Shown in pieces: positions 18,949 to 32,600 of a DNA stretch of 64,000 nt (the first letter of the stretch is position 1; the number at the start of each line of letters is the position of its first letter). The stretch covers positions 124,001 through 188,000 of the forward strand of contig NZ_AP019721.1 in NCBI RefSeq assembly GCF_006742205.1. The letters are read 5' to 3'. The DNA comes from Staphylococcus epidermidis. GTDB taxonomy: Bacteria; Bacillota; Bacilli; Staphylococcales; Staphylococcaceae. Made by a program: the position numbers and the translations under genes. The notes under the pieces are model-generated. The model was given only the letters and a program-made list of their open reading frames with translations, did no database searches and was not told the DNA's origin.

Positions 18949-20136
18949 TTAATAACCATAAATTGATGCATACCATTCATAGTGATCGCCATTTGATACT
19001 GGAATGATATTACTATGTGCATCTTGAGTCATGAGACCATTGTCCCATGGGTTCCAAATTAAAATGACTTTTTGTCCGTTGTTAACTTTAGCATTACCAG
19101 CCACAGCCATGGCATGTCCAGCGTGAATACCATCGCTTGATTCAACACGCTTACCTAATACAGCTATACCTTGATTATTAGTTGTTAATTGGTCTACTTC
19201 ATTATATGAAGTCATTCTATTAAGATATTGAGTATTTCTGCCTTGTGATCTACCAAAACGAAGCATCTCGTTAGATGTTAGTCCTGTAAATTGGAAGTCG
19301 TGACCTCTTAAATTAGGATGTAAATATCTCATTACTGATTCTGCATTATATCGATTTGTATTATATGTGGCATTGAGTAGTGCTGACATGGTATAGCCGG
19401 CACACCAACTATTATACCCTTGTGTTTCTCGTATTCTGAAATTCTTTAATTGATTTACATATTCTGCGTACATTTCATTTCGTGTACTTTGATATTCTAA
19501 AGTTGGTTTTGTTACTGATGCAGTTTGTTTAAAATCATTTAAATCTTTAGGTTTAGTGGATTCAGTGGCATTTTCATATGTTTTTTCATTATTACGTGGC
19601 GTTTTAAGCACAAGTGTCACTTTACCATCTTCAGTAAGTGCAAAATATCCTTTTGTATTAGTCAAAATTGTTATCTTTTGATTTTTATATTGGTTTAATA
19701 TTTTAGAAAGAAATGGAGAAACATTAATGGAATAATTGTTTTGCTGTTTTGAAGCTTTAGAATTTGAAGGATTAGGAGAAATTGTTACTACATAAACGAC
19801 ATCTCCTTTTTTATTGAGCACTGGATAATAATAATTGCCGTCGCTTTCCTTATTAAATTTATAAATTTTAAAAGGTTCACCAAGTGTATACGATGTTGCT
19901 TTGTGGTTGGAAGCTTTATCTAATAAAGCTACACGAGATAAATATTGTTCTTCAGCAAGTTTGCGAACTGCATCTGGAACGTCTTTATTACTGACAGTGA
20001 CTTTAGTTGTTTTTTGGTTTGCACCATTCTTTTGTGGTAACGAGTCGGCGTGAGCACTATTGAAAAATAGGCCAAGTGCTAAACTTAGCGTAAAAGCAAG
20101 CATAATGGTAATCATATAACTTAATTTTTTCTTCAT
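18949..20136 (-). CDS. ecpA: Secreted cysteine protease EcpA (staphopain)
   Basis: The 395-aa preproenzyme of the C47 staphopain family has a signal peptide ([20 protein letters not shown], cut after HADS or nearby). An inhibitory propeptide runs to about residue 220, and a papain-fold catalytic domain begins near YNSWCAGYT. The catalytic Cys lies in SWCAGY, His in [12 protein letters not shown], Asn in IWNPWDN. It is exported as a zymogen, degrades elastin-like and host proteins, and in S. epidermidis is known as Ecp or Sep1. Its staphostatin gene follows at once. A 490-base AT-rich region separates it from the divergent lipase gene. Confidence 0.94.
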   Translation of the reverse strand: MKKKLSYMITIMLAFTLSLALGLFFNSAHADSLPQKNGANQKTTKVTVSNKDVPDAVRKLAEEQYLSRVALLDKASNHKATSYTLGEPFKIYKFNKESDGNYYYPVLNKKGDVVYVVTISPNPSNSKASKQQNNYSINVSPFLSKILNQYKNQKITILTNTKGYFALTEDGKVTLVLKTPRNNEKTYENATESTKPKDLNDFKQTASVTKPTLEYQSTRNEMYAEYVNQLKNFRIRETQGYNSWCAGYTMSALLNATYNTNRYNAESVMRYLHPNLRGHDFQFTGLTSNEMLRFGRSQGRNTQYLNRMTSYNEVDQLTTNNQGIAVLGKRVESSDGIHAGHAMAVAGNAKVNNGQKVILIWNPWDNGLMTQDAHSNIIPVSNGDHYEWYASIYGY

Positions 20137-20628
20137 AAAAAGTACTCCTTTACTAAAGTTTTTGCAACTCTTTCACATCGAATATAACATTTATTTTAAA
20201 ATATAATTCATTTATTTCCTAAACGTTAAGTTATAATACTTATACGTTAAAAATATAAATTGAACAAAATTAAATTGATATAAATTATAATGGAATAATG
20301 GATGGATTTAGTGACATGATGTCTATACTTTTAACACGACTATGAAGCAAATGTTTATAATTATCACTTCTAATTATTATCAAGTGTTCATGCTTCTTCA
20401 TCATGTGTAATGAAAAACATTTTCAATATGTTATCAATCATTTTTAATATTGTGTATACACATAATAATTATATGTAAGTATTGATTATTTTTAATAATT
20501 CAAAATGTAAAGTTTACAAAGTTTTAATAAATAAACTAAAGTAATTTATATTTTTATGTTAATATATATATACATAACAGTTATATTTTCATCTTTTATA
20601 GGGGAAAAAACTTATAGAGGTGATTTTT
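20137..20628. other. Divergent promoter region between ecpA and the lipase
   Basis: It is about 490 AT-rich bases with no credible gene. It must carry the promoters of both secreted-enzyme genes. I could not identify a specific regulator site with confidence. Confidence 0.5.
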
Positions 20629-22560
20629 TTGAAAAATAATAATGAAACAAGAAGATTTAGCATTAGGAAGTACACGGTGGGAGTCGTGTCAATCATTACT
20701 GGGATTACAATATTTGTCAGTGGTCAGCATGCTCAAGCTGCTGAAATGACACAATCATCATCAGATTTTAACGAACAGTCACAACAAACAGAACAAGTTG
20801 AACACAAAGAAGATACAACTCATTTATCATACGAATTGAATCAAGAGGGTGACACAGCTAGCCAATCAAAGACTAATCAAGAGAACCAATCTGATGGCAA
20901 TGTACAAAAAAAGAGTAATCAAATACAACAAGATTCAACACAAACGTCACCATTAAATGACCAAAAACAAACTTCAATGGAACAACAATCAAAAGACAAT
21001 CATGTTACCCCAAATTCACGTCAGGATACATATCCAAAAGGCCAAAATCAAGATGATAAAGGCAAACAACAGTTTAAAGATAATCAACACTCACAAACAG
21101 GACATCAACCTAATACTCAAAATCAAAATAATGATCAAGATTCATCAGATAAAAAGCAACACCCATCTGATCAAACTCAAGACTCATCTTCAAAAGGAAC
21201 ACAACCTAAACAATCACAGTCTATAGAAGATAGAGATAAAACAGTAAAACAACCATCTTCTAAAGTACACAAAATAGGTAACACAAAAACTGATAAAACA
21301 GTTAAAACAAATCAAAAAAAGCAAACATCATTAACTTCACCACGCGTTGTGAAATCAAAACAAACTAAACATATCAATCAACTTACTGCGCAAGCGCAAT
21401 ATAAAAATCAATATCCAGTCGTGTTTGTACATGGATTTGTAGGTTTAGTCGGTGAAGATGCATTCAGCATGTACCCAAATTATTGGGGTGGTATTAAATA
21501 TAACGTGAAACAAGAACTTACAAAATTAGGTTACCGAGTTCACGAAGCCAATGTAGGGGCATTTAGCAGCAATTATGACCGTGCTGTTGAACTGTATTAT
21601 TATATTAAAGGTGGACGAGTAGATTATGGTGCAGCACATGCTGCAAAATATGGTCACAAGCGTTATGGCAGAACATATGAAGGCATCATGCCTGATTGGG
21701 AACCAGGTAAAAAGATACATCTTGTTGGACATAGTATGGGTGGCCAAACGATACGCTTGATGGAACATTTTTTAAGAAATGGAAATCAAGAAGAAATAGA
21801 CTACCAACGTCAATATGGTGGTACGGTATCTGATTTGTTTAAGGGTGGACAAGATAACATGGTGTCTACGATTACTACATTAGGAACACCTCATAATGGC
21901 ACACCTGCTGCAGATAAACTAGGGTCGACTAAATTTATCAAAGATACAATTAATAGAATTGGAAAAATTGGTGGAACTAAAGCGCTCGATTTAGAACTAG
22001 GTTTTTCTCAATGGGGCTTCAAACAGCAACCTAATGAATCATATGCTGAATATGCAAAACGTATAGCGAATAGTAAAGTTTGGGAGACTGAAGATCAGGC
22101 TGTAAATGATTTAACAACTGCTGGAGCAGAAAAGTTAAACCAAATGACGACATTGAATCCTAATATCGTCTATACATCATACACAGGTGCTGCAACACAT
22201 ACTGGACCATTAGGCAATGAAGTACCGAATATTAGACAATTCCCGCTATTCGATTTAACAAGTCGTGTGATAGGTGGAGATGACAATAAAAATGTTAGAG
22301 TAAATGATGGCATAGTACCTGTGTCTTCTTCACTACATCCAAGTGATGAAGCATTTAAGAAGGTAGGTATGATGAACCTAGCAACTGACAAGGGTATTTG
22401 GCAAGTGAGACCCGTACAATATGATTGGGATCATCTAGATTTAGTCGGCTTAGATACTACTGATTATAAGCGAACTGGAGAAGAATTAGGTCAATTCTAT
22501 ATGAGTATGATAAATAATATGTTGAAAGTCGAAGAGTTAGATGGTATCACACGTAAGTAG
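20629..22560 (+). CDS. gehD: Secreted YSIRK lipase (GehD-like)
   Basis: A 643-aa pre-pro-lipase. It starts at TTG 20629, seven bases after AGAGGTGA, giving [19 protein letters not shown], a YSIRK-type signal peptide. A Gln/Asn/Ser-rich propeptide (about 40-255) works as an intramolecular chaperone and is removed outside. The mature lipase begins near [16 protein letters not shown] (oxyanion loop HGF). It has the nucleophile elbow GHSMGG, and DGIVPVSSS and the region DHLDLVG with catalytic Asp/His and calcium site. It hydrolyses triacylglycerols and esters. The length of 643 agrees with what I recall for GehD (GehC is longer), which is my reason for the symbol; the paralogue cannot be fixed without alignment. 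Confidence 0.85.
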   Translation: MKNNNETRRFSIRKYTVGVVSIITGITIFVSGQHAQAAEMTQSSSDFNEQSQQTEQVEHKEDTTHLSYELNQEGDTASQSKTNQENQSDGNVQKKSNQIQQDSTQTSPLNDQKQTSMEQQSKDNHVTPNSRQDTYPKGQNQDDKGKQQFKDNQHSQTGHQPNTQNQNNDQDSSDKKQHPSDQTQDSSSKGTQPKQSQSIEDRDKTVKQPSSKVHKIGNTKTDKTVKTNQKKQTSLTSPRVVKSKQTKHINQLTAQAQYKNQYPVVFVHGFVGLVGEDAFSMYPNYWGGIKYNVKQELTKLGYRVHEANVGAFSSNYDRAVELYYYIKGGRVDYGAAHAAKYGHKRYGRTYEGIMPDWEPGKKIHLVGHSMGGQTIRLMEHFLRNGNQEEIDYQRQYGGTVSDLFKGGQDNMVSTITTLGTPHNGTPAADKLGSTKFIKDTINRIGKIGGTKALDLELGFSQWGFKQQPNESYAEYAKRIANSKVWETEDQAVNDLTTAGAEKLNQMTTLNPNIVYTSYTGAATHTGPLGNEVPNIRQFPLFDLTSRVIGGDDNKNVRVNDGIVPVSSSLHPSDEAFKKVGMMNLATDKGIWQVRPVQYDWDHLDLVGLDTTDYKRTGEELGQFYMSMINNMLKVEELDGITRK

Positions 22561-22581
22561 TGATTAAAAGAACGATAACAT

Positions 22582-22624
22582 CCTCATTAAATATATGATT
22601 ACGGTACATTTAATGAGGTTTTTT
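22582..22624 (+). terminator. Terminator of the lipase gene
   Basis: An 11-bp perfect stem, CCTCATTAAAT / ATTTAATGAGG, with a 15-base loop is followed by TTTTTT. Confidence 0.9.
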
Positions 22625-22701
22625 GATTGTTTCGTCGAAAAAAATATATAAATAAAATGTATATTTAATAAATGTATATAATAATAGAGAGATGTTAAAA
22701 G

Positions 22702-23486
22702 ATGAAATATTATGGGAAGTGCATTTCTTACATAAGCATTTTAATATTAACGTTTTTTATTGGCGGATGTGGATTTATGAATAAAGAAAATAATAAAGAA
22801 GCAGAGATTAAAGAAAGTTTCCACAAAACATTAAGTATGTATCCAATTAAAAATTTAGAAGATTTATACGATAAAGAAGGCTATCGTGATGAAGAGTTTG
22901 AAAAGAGAGACAAAGGGACATGGATTATTAATTCAGTCATGAATATTCAGAAAAAAGGTCAAGCGATGGAATCTAGAGGCATGGTTTTATATATGAATAG
23001 AAATACTAGAAAGACGACAGGTCATTTTTATACTAGTATTACCACAGAAGATAAAAAAGGAAGAGTTCATAATAAAGAAAAAAATACCCTGTTCAACTAA
23101 AAAACAATAAAATTGAACCGACTAAACCTATCGACGATGAAACATTAAAAAATGAAATTAAAAACTTTCAGTTTTTCTCTCAATATGGGAATTTTAAAAA
23201 TTTAAAAGACTACAAGAATGGAAATGTGTCTTATAACCCAAACGTACCAAGTTATTCGGCAGAGTACCAATTAAGTAATGAAGATGACAATGTGAAACAG
23301 TTAAGAAAGAAATATGATATCCCTACAAAAAAGGCACCTAAACTAATATTAAAAGGGGATGGTGATCTTAAAGGTTCATCTATAGGTTATAAAGAAATCG
23401 AGTTTTCTTTTGTCGACAACAAAGAACAAAGCATCTACTTTGCGGATAGTTTGGAATTTAATCCAAGTGATGTAAATAATGAGTAA
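22702..23486 (+). pseudogene. Tandem-type lipoprotein (DUF576/Csa1 family), frameshifted
   Basis: Two consecutive frames together make one lipoprotein of the staphylococcal tandem lipoprotein family. The first part (22702-23100) has a lipobox ending GGC, the family start [20 protein letters not shown] and [18 protein letters not shown]. The second part carries [18 protein letters not shown] and ends SDVNNE. At 23078-23084 there is a run of seven A; one more A would give [19 protein letters not shown] and join the parts seamlessly. So the gene is broken by a single-base loss in a homopolymer, either truly, as a phase switch, or by sequencing error. The shortened product would be a 132-aa lipoprotein. 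Function of the family is uncertain; host-immune modulation has been proposed. Confidence 0.85.
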
Positions 23487-23554
23487 AAGTAAGCATGGAA
23501 TCAGTTCAAAAGCGCAAACGTTAATAAAAGACGAACAATAGAAATAAGTACCAA

Positions 23555-23589
23555 AAACCTCTAAATGAACAAAAGGCATTTAGAGGTTT
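23555..23589. terminator. Terminator between convergent genes
   Basis: A 13-bp perfect stem, AAACCTCTAAATG / CATTTAGAGGTTT. T-rich sequence follows on the plus strand and the A-rich left flank could serve the minus-strand operon, so it may act both ways. Confidence 0.8.
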
Positions 23590-24481
23590 GTTTATGTATA
23601 AAGTTAAACTGATGATTGAGAGATGTGCTTTTATAAATCAAGTTGTATTTGTTTTAAATGTTTTCCTATAACAATGAGATACAATGGTACATCAGCTTTA
23701 AGTTGAATGGGAGATAATTCTATATTTCCTTGTGCATACTGTACTAAATAAACGTGTTGCTGATCTGAAAAACGAACAAACCCTTTGACACGGTAAACAT
23801 CTTGAGGCAAGTTATCTAACGCACTAATCATTTCTTCTTTTGTTTGTAGCCTAGGATTTTCAATGAATTGATGATTTATATTACTATGCAAAGTGCCACA
23901 TGCATTTGAATTTATATGTGTTGGTTCTAGCAGTGATTTTAAATTTAATTCTCCAAATTGACCAACTTGAATATTGGCATCGCTATTGAGACGCTCGAGT
24001 TGACGTAGCAAGCGGGCGGTTTCTTCCACCTCTATCTTATCTATTTTATTAACAAATAAAGTCGAACAATGACGAAGTTGTTCATAAAATAGAGCTGCAA
24101 TGTCTTGTGGATAAGATTTAATTCGTGAATACATGCTTGCATCAATAATTCCCACCATACTCCTTAAAGTGATAAAAGGTGCAAGTACGGGTGTGAAGCA
24201 TGCATCGACGACAGCTAGTGGTTCAGCTACACCACTGCATTCAATAAAGATGATATCTGGTTGATATTTTAAGTATAGTTCATGTAGTTGTTGTGATACG
24301 TCTGATTTCATCACACAACAAATGCATCCTTCAGTGATTTCACTCATAGGTACTTCAGGACGTTCTATAAGTTGGCCATCAACACTTCTTTTTCCAAATT
24401 CATTCATAATAACAGCAGGATTTAAGTTGTTTTCAAGTGCATCAGCGATTAAATGATTTATTGCTGAGGTCTTGCCACTTC

Positions 24482-26985
<2,504 letters not shown>

Positions 26986-26994
26986 TTATTTCTG

Positions 26995-27017
26995 TAAAAC
27001 GTAATTATTACGATTTA
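26995..27017. promoter_or_regulatory. Zur box of the FAD-permease-GTPase operon
   Basis: The half-sites TAAAACGTAA and TTACGATTTA flank a short centre (TTA), one mismatch from the Zur consensus known in Bacillus and Staphylococcus (left half TAAATCGTAAT). It lies about 30 bases upstream of the minus-strand operon start. Confidence 0.88.
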
Positions 27018-27034
27018 AAAGTATAGCGATAATG

Positions 27035-27063
27035 CTATTACTTTTCAAATGAAAAAGTAATAG
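27035..27063. promoter_or_regulatory. Inverted repeat between divergent zinc genes
   Basis: CTATTACTTTTC (27035-27046) faces GAAAAAGTAATAG (27051-27063). It sits midway between the two Zur boxes. It could be a hairpin or an additional operator; no T-run follows. Confidence 0.5.
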
Positions 27064-27185
27064 TAGTTTATGCAACTGCGTGATTATATTGTGCATAAAT
27101 GTATCAAATAGAAAACTTTTGCTTTTTTCAGACTTTTTAGAGATTAAATATTACCGTTGACAATAATAAAAAATAATGTAAATAT

Positions 27186-27208
27186 TAAAGCGTAACAATT
27201 TCGATTTA
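27186..27208. promoter_or_regulatory. Zur box of the zinc lipoprotein gene
   Basis: TAAAGCGTAA and TTTCGATTTA half-sites surround CAA. It is weaker than the 26995 box but has the same pattern, and touches the ribosome site AGGAG (27208-27212), so bound Zur would block the start of the message. Confidence 0.75.
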
Positions 27209-27220
27209 GGAGATGTACAC

Positions 27221-28216
27221 ATGTATAAAAAAGGTTTAATTTTATTTTTTGTAGCAGTACTAACATTGGCACTTGCTGCTTGCGGTAAAGATAGTCATAA
27301 TCAGTCATCTGATCATAAAGGAAAATTAGATGTGAAGACAACAGTCTATCCACTTAAATCATTTGCACAGCAAATTGGTGGTAAATATGTAAATGTTGAA
27401 TCGGTTTACCCTAAAGGCGTAGATCCACATACATATGATCCAAGTCAAAAACAAATGGTAGATATTGGGAAATCAGACTTATTCTTATATACTGGTGATA
27501 ACTTAGATCCCGTAGCTAAGAAAATCGCTAAAGCTATAAATGATAAAGATAAAACACTATCACTAGAATCGACTTTAGATAAAAATAAAGATTTATTAAA
27601 AGGCGAAGAACATGAACATGAGCACGGAGAAGGTCACGAACATGGTGAATCACATGAAGATGAACACGAACATGAACATCATCACCATGGAAAATACGAC
27701 CCACACATTTGGTTGGATCCTGTAGTAAGTCAAAAATTTGCTAAAGCGATTAAAGATGAATTGATTGAGAAAGATAGCAAACATAAATCTTATTATGAAA
27801 AGAATTACAACCAACTAGTTAAAGAGTTAAAAGACTTAGATAAAGATATGAAACATGCTGTGAAAGGTAATGAAGATAAAACTGTTTATATTTCACACGA
27901 CTCTATAGGTTATCTAGCTGAACGCTATCATTTTGAACAAGAAGGCATTGAAAATATGAATGCGGAAGAACCAAGCCAAAAAGATTTAACAAATATTGTT
28001 AAACAAATTAAAGAAGATAAAGTGAAAAATATTTTAATAGAAGAAAATGTATCTCATAAAGTAGCAGATACGGTAAGAAAAGAGACAAATGCTAAAACAA
28101 TTAAATTTTACAATATGGGATCACACACAAAACAACAAGATGATGACAACAATACTTACCAATCATTTATGAAAGAAAATATTAAAGCTATTGAAAAAGC
28201 CCTACAAAATGAATAA
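27221..28216 (+). CDS. adcA: Zinc-binding ABC lipoprotein (AdcA/ZnuA type, no ZinT domain)
   Basis: A 331-aa substrate-binding protein with lipobox LAAC (Cys near residue 21). It belongs to cluster A-I: TTVYPLKSFAQQIGG at the start of the fold, DPHTYDPSQ with a metal His, then a strongly His/Glu-rich loop near residues 130-152 (repeated HEHEHGE, ending HHHH). KYDPHIWLDP has the second His, ISHDSIGYLAERY the third, and IEENVS closes the set. It captures zinc at the cell surface for an ABC importer whose ATPase and permease are not in this window. Staphylococcal AdcA I remember is longer and carries a C-terminal ZinT domain; this protein stops before it. It is controlled by its own Zur box. Confidence 0.9.
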   Translation: MYKKGLILFFVAVLTLALAACGKDSHNQSSDHKGKLDVKTTVYPLKSFAQQIGGKYVNVESVYPKGVDPHTYDPSQKQMVDIGKSDLFLYTGDNLDPVAKKIAKAINDKDKTLSLESTLDKNKDLLKGEEHEHEHGEGHEHGESHEDEHEHEHHHHGKYDPHIWLDPVVSQKFAKAIKDELIEKDSKHKSYYEKNYNQLVKELKDLDKDMKHAVKGNEDKTVYISHDSIGYLAERYHFEQEGIENMNAEEPSQKDLTNIVKQIKEDKVKNILIEENVSHKVADTVRKETNAKTIKFYNMGSHTKQQDDDNNTYQSFMKENIKAIEKALQNE

Positions 28217-28617
28217 ATCTATTTAAAATATAAAAAAGACGACATCAAAGAAACATTGACAGAAATGATATGTTCAGATGTGGAAGTATTTTCGTTTGAC
28301 TGAGTTGATTACTTGGGAATGTTAAAGGCTGTCAACTCTAGTTAGTTTTGTGAGAGTGGAATAAAGAATTCTGTATGGATTCTGTTCCACTCTTTTTTTA
28401 TTAAAAAGATTCAAAGAAGCATAATTTAAAAGAGTAAAATTTATTCTTTGATTAATATTTGATATAATTGTGAACATTTAAATAAGCAAAAACCAAATAT
28501 TTGAAATTATGTTAATGTAAATGTAGATATTAAAGTAATCATTTTTATTTAAAAGTAGATTTTAATTTTTATATACATATTAGCGTTGTGGAATAGGTGG
28601 AAAGGGGGAGTCAAAAG
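28217..28617. other. Intergenic region before apbE
   Basis: It contains the terminator of the zinc lipoprotein gene and about 200 AT-rich bases with the apbE promoter. TATAAT-like boxes are plentiful here and none stands out. No gene is seen. Confidence 0.5.
28353..28399 (+). terminator. Terminator of the zinc lipoprotein gene
   Basis: The stem AGAGTGGAA / TTCCACTCT is extended by an inner AGAAT / ATTCT pairing and followed by TTTTTTT. It lies about 140 bases beyond the stop codon. Confidence 0.85.
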
Positions 28618-29535
28618 GTGAAAACGCTAATGATTAAAGCAATGGGGACGGTGATACGTTTATCGATTGAACATCAACATCCGGATACATTACTTCAAGA
28701 AGCTGAAATAAAAATTCGTGCTTGGGAATCACAATTTAGTGCTAATGATCCGAAATCAGATTTGATGAATGTGAATCAACATGCAGGTATCGCACCAGTC
28801 AAGGTTAGTTCTGAAATCTTTAACATGATACGTTATGGTTATGAAACTACATTATCTTCTAATTTTAAGATGAACATTTTGATAGGGCCACTAGTCAAAT
28901 TATGGAAAATTGGTTTTAAAGATGCATTGAAACCTAAAGAAGTGGATATACAACGTGCTTTATTGTGTATGAATCCTGAAAATCTTGTTCTAAATTCAAA
29001 AACACATGAAGTATTTCTTACACAATCAGGAATGGAGATTGATTTAGGAGCCATAGTTAAAGGTTATTTTGCTGATCAATTACAGCAATACTTTTTATCT
29101 CATGGTGTATCTTCTGCCATTATCGATTTAGGTGGTAATGTTTTAACAATTGGTAGACAACCCGAAACATTAGAAAAATGGCATGTAGGTGTACGTAATC
29201 CATTTCATAAGGATGCACTACCACTCGTTACATTAAGCGTAGCGCATCAATCAGTTGTCACATCAGGTATCTACGAACGCTACTTCATACAGGAAAATCA
29301 ATTATTTCATCATATATTGGATTCAACAACAGGTTATCCTGTAGATAATGATATCGCTAGCGTGACAATCATATCTGATCATGGGATTGATGGCGAGGTA
29401 TGGAGTACAATTTGTAGTTTTGGTCAGTCACAAAAAAATATTGAATTATTAAATCTCATTGACGGTATTGAAGGCATTATTGTGACAAGAGATGGAAGCG
29501 TTTTAATGACTTCGAAAATGCAAAAGTATTTATAA
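28618..29535 (+). CDS. apbE: FAD:protein FMN transferase ApbE (cytoplasmic)
   Basis: A 305-aa flavin transferase, which attaches FMN covalently to a Thr in FMN-binding domains. I start at GTG 28618, 8 bases after AAAGGGGGA. Family marks: MGTVIRLSI at the start, NPESDLMNVN-like SANDPKSDLMNVNQ, EIDLGAIVKGYFADQ, IDLGGNVLTIG, HHILDSTTGYP with the metal-binding residues, and SVTIISDHGIDGEVWST (metal Asp). There is no signal peptide or lipobox, unlike the exported ApbE of many bacteria, so it works inside the cell. Its obvious substrate is the next gene, whose SGAT motif is the flavinylation site. The two are 82 bases apart and probably one unit. Confidence 0.92.
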   Translation: MKTLMIKAMGTVIRLSIEHQHPDTLLQEAEIKIRAWESQFSANDPKSDLMNVNQHAGIAPVKVSSEIFNMIRYGYETTLSSNFKMNILIGPLVKLWKIGFKDALKPKEVDIQRALLCMNPENLVLNSKTHEVFLTQSGMEIDLGAIVKGYFADQLQQYFLSHGVSSAIIDLGGNVLTIGRQPETLEKWHVGVRNPFHKDALPLVTLSVAHQSVVTSGIYERYFIQENQLFHHILDSTTGYPVDNDIASVTIISDHGIDGEVWSTICSFGQSQKNIELLNLIDGIEGIIVTRDGSVLMTSKMQKYL

Positions 29536-29617
29536 AAATTTAAAGAATACTCATGAAGAGTATTTTATTTTTAAGTAATAATGTGAAAATATTCACAAAA
29601 AACTAGGAGGATTTGCT

Positions 29618-32600
29618 ATGAGTAAGGAAATATTCGATACTTTTAAATTTAAATGTGGTGCCGAATTAAAAAATAGAGTATTAATGGCACCCATGACTAT
29701 CCAAGCTGGGTATTTTGATGGAAGTGTTACATCAGAAATGATTGATTATTATCAATTTAGAGCTGGTGATGCTTCAGCAATCATTGTTGAAAGTTGTTTT
29801 GTTGAAAATCACGGACGAGGATTTCCGGGAGCTATAGGTATTGATAATGATGACAAAATACCTGGACTCAAACGTTTAGCAGAAGCGATTCAAGCTAAGG
29901 GATCAAAAGCGATTTTGCAACTTTATCATGCCGGAAGAATGGCAAATCCTAAATTTAATGAAGGAGAGCAGCCGATATCTGCGAGCCCCATTGCAGCATT
30001 AAGACCTGATGCTGTACCACCTAGAGAAATGACACATGCTCAAATCAATCAGATGATTGATGACTTTGGAGAGGCTACACGTCGCGCTATAGAAGCGGGG
30101 TTTGATGGTGTCGAAATTCATGGCGCCAACACATACTTATTACAACAATTTTTCTCTCCACATTCTAATCGGAGACAAGATTCATGGGGAGGCAGTCGTG
30201 AAAAACGTACACGATTTCCAATCGAAGTTTTAACAAAGGTTCAACACGTCGTTGCTGAAAAAGAGGCTTCTCATTTTATTATAGGATATCGATTCTCACC
30301 TGAAGAAATTGAAGAACCAGGCATACGTTTTGAAGATACTATGTTTTTACTAAATACATTAGCAGAATATGAACCTGATTACTTCCATATATCAGCAAAC
30401 AGTTATCAACGTACATCTATTGTGAATCAAGAAGATACAGAACCTTTAATTAATAAGTACATCAAAATGCAAAGTGCACAGTTGGCAAAAATTCCATTAA
30501 TTGGTGTAGGTAGTATTGCCCAACGACAAGATGCAGAACATGCCCTTGAACTAGGATATGATCTTTTAAGTGTTGGGAAAGCCTATTTAGTGGAACCACA
30601 ATGGACAGATAAAATTTCACAAAACGAAGAAGTAGAACAATTTGTCGATATACATGATCAGAAAGTACTTCACATACCATCCCCTTTATGGAAAGTAATG
30701 GACTTTATGATTTTAGATAAAGAAGAAGAGCATCGTAAATATGAAAAATTAAAAGCACTTCAAAATAAAAAAGTTAAATTTAACAAAGGTACGTATCATG
30801 TCTATGCAAAAGGTCATAATGGCAACTTACCTATGAAAGTCCAATTATCAGAAGATAAGATTGTAAGTATCGAGGTAGATGATAGCGGAGAGTCTGAAGG
30901 CATAGCGAACCCAGTGTTTGAACGTTTACCTCAAGATATTATCAATGGGCAAACACTGAATGTAGATGTCATTTCAGGTGCGACAGTAACAAGTGAAGGC
31001 ATCGTGCAAGGTATTGCAGATGCAATTGAACAAGCAGGAGAAGACCCAGATATTTTACGGGCGCGTCCTAAACCAGTTGTTCAGTGGTCTGATGAGGTCG
31101 TTGAAGAGACGGCTGACGTCGTTGTAATCGGTACAGGAGGTGCCGGACTCAGTGCAGCTGCTACGGTATTAGATGAAGGAAAAGAAGTCATCATGCTTGA
31201 GAAATTTGCGGCTATAGGTGGCAATACTATCCGTACAGGTGGTCAAGTCAACGCTGCTGAGCCTAAATGGCAAAATGCATTCCCGGCACTTGCTGGTGAA
31301 AAAGAGACACTCATACAGTTATTAAATCATGATGAAAATGATATAGATGAAGCTTACATTGAAGATTTCAATACTTTAAAACGTCAAATTAAAGACTATC
31401 TTGAAAATAGCAGTAATGAAGATGAATATCTTTTTGATTCTGTCGAATTACATCGTATTCAAACATATTTAGGTGGTAAACGTAAAGATCGTAATAATGT
31501 CGAAATATCAGGTGATTATGATTTAGTTAAAACACTCACAGATAACGTTTTGGAATCTGTATACTGGTTGAAAGACAAAGGTGTACATTTTGATCGTTCG
31601 TTTGTAGATATGCCTGTGGGTGCTTTATGGCGTCGTGGTCATAAACCAATGAAAGCACAAGGTTTAGAGTACATTGAAAATTTAGGAGACTACGTTAAAC
31701 ATAATCATGGTCGTATTTTTACAGAAACTACTGCAGAAAAGTTAATCAAAGAAGGTAATCAAGTTGTTGGTATTGAAGCACGTAAAGCAAATGGTGCTAA
31801 AGTGAAGATTCATACACGTCATGGTGTAGTGTTGGCTACTGGTGGCTTTGGAGCGAATACAAAAATGCTACAACAATATAATACGTATTGGGATAATATT
31901 CCTGATGACATTAAGACAACGAATTCTCCTGCAATTACAGGTGATGGTATCCGTTTAGGTGTGCAGGCAGGCGCTGACATCGTAGGTATGGGATTCTCTC
32001 AAATGATGCCGATTTCTGATCCGAAGACAGGTGCATTATTTACTGGATTAATCGTAACACCTTCAAACTTTGTCTTCGTTAATAAGGAAGGACAACGTTT
32101 TGTTAACGAATTTGAAAGTAGAGATGTATTATCTAAGGCAGCATTAGAACAAAAAGACGGTATCTTCTATATTATTGCAGATGCAAATATTAAAGCACTA
32201 GCTATGAATACAACTGAGGACAAAATTAATCAAGAATTAGAAGACGGCACTTTAGTAAAAGCAGATACCTTAGAAGCATTAGCCCAAAAATTAAACATTG
32301 ATACAACTACTTTTGTGAACACGATTGAAAGATATAATACCTTCGTAGAACAAGGACAAGATGAGGATTTCAATAAAAATGCATTTGATTTAAAAATTGA
32401 AAAAGCACCATTCTATGCGACACCACGTAAACCTGCAATACATCATACTATGGGTGGTTTAAAAATAAACACGCATGCACAAGTTATAGATGTTGAAGGT
32501 CATATCATTGAAGGTTTATATGCGGCTGGTGAAGTTGCCGGTGGTATTCATGCTGGTAACCGTTTAGGCGGAAATGCACTGGCAGATATTTTTACTTTTG

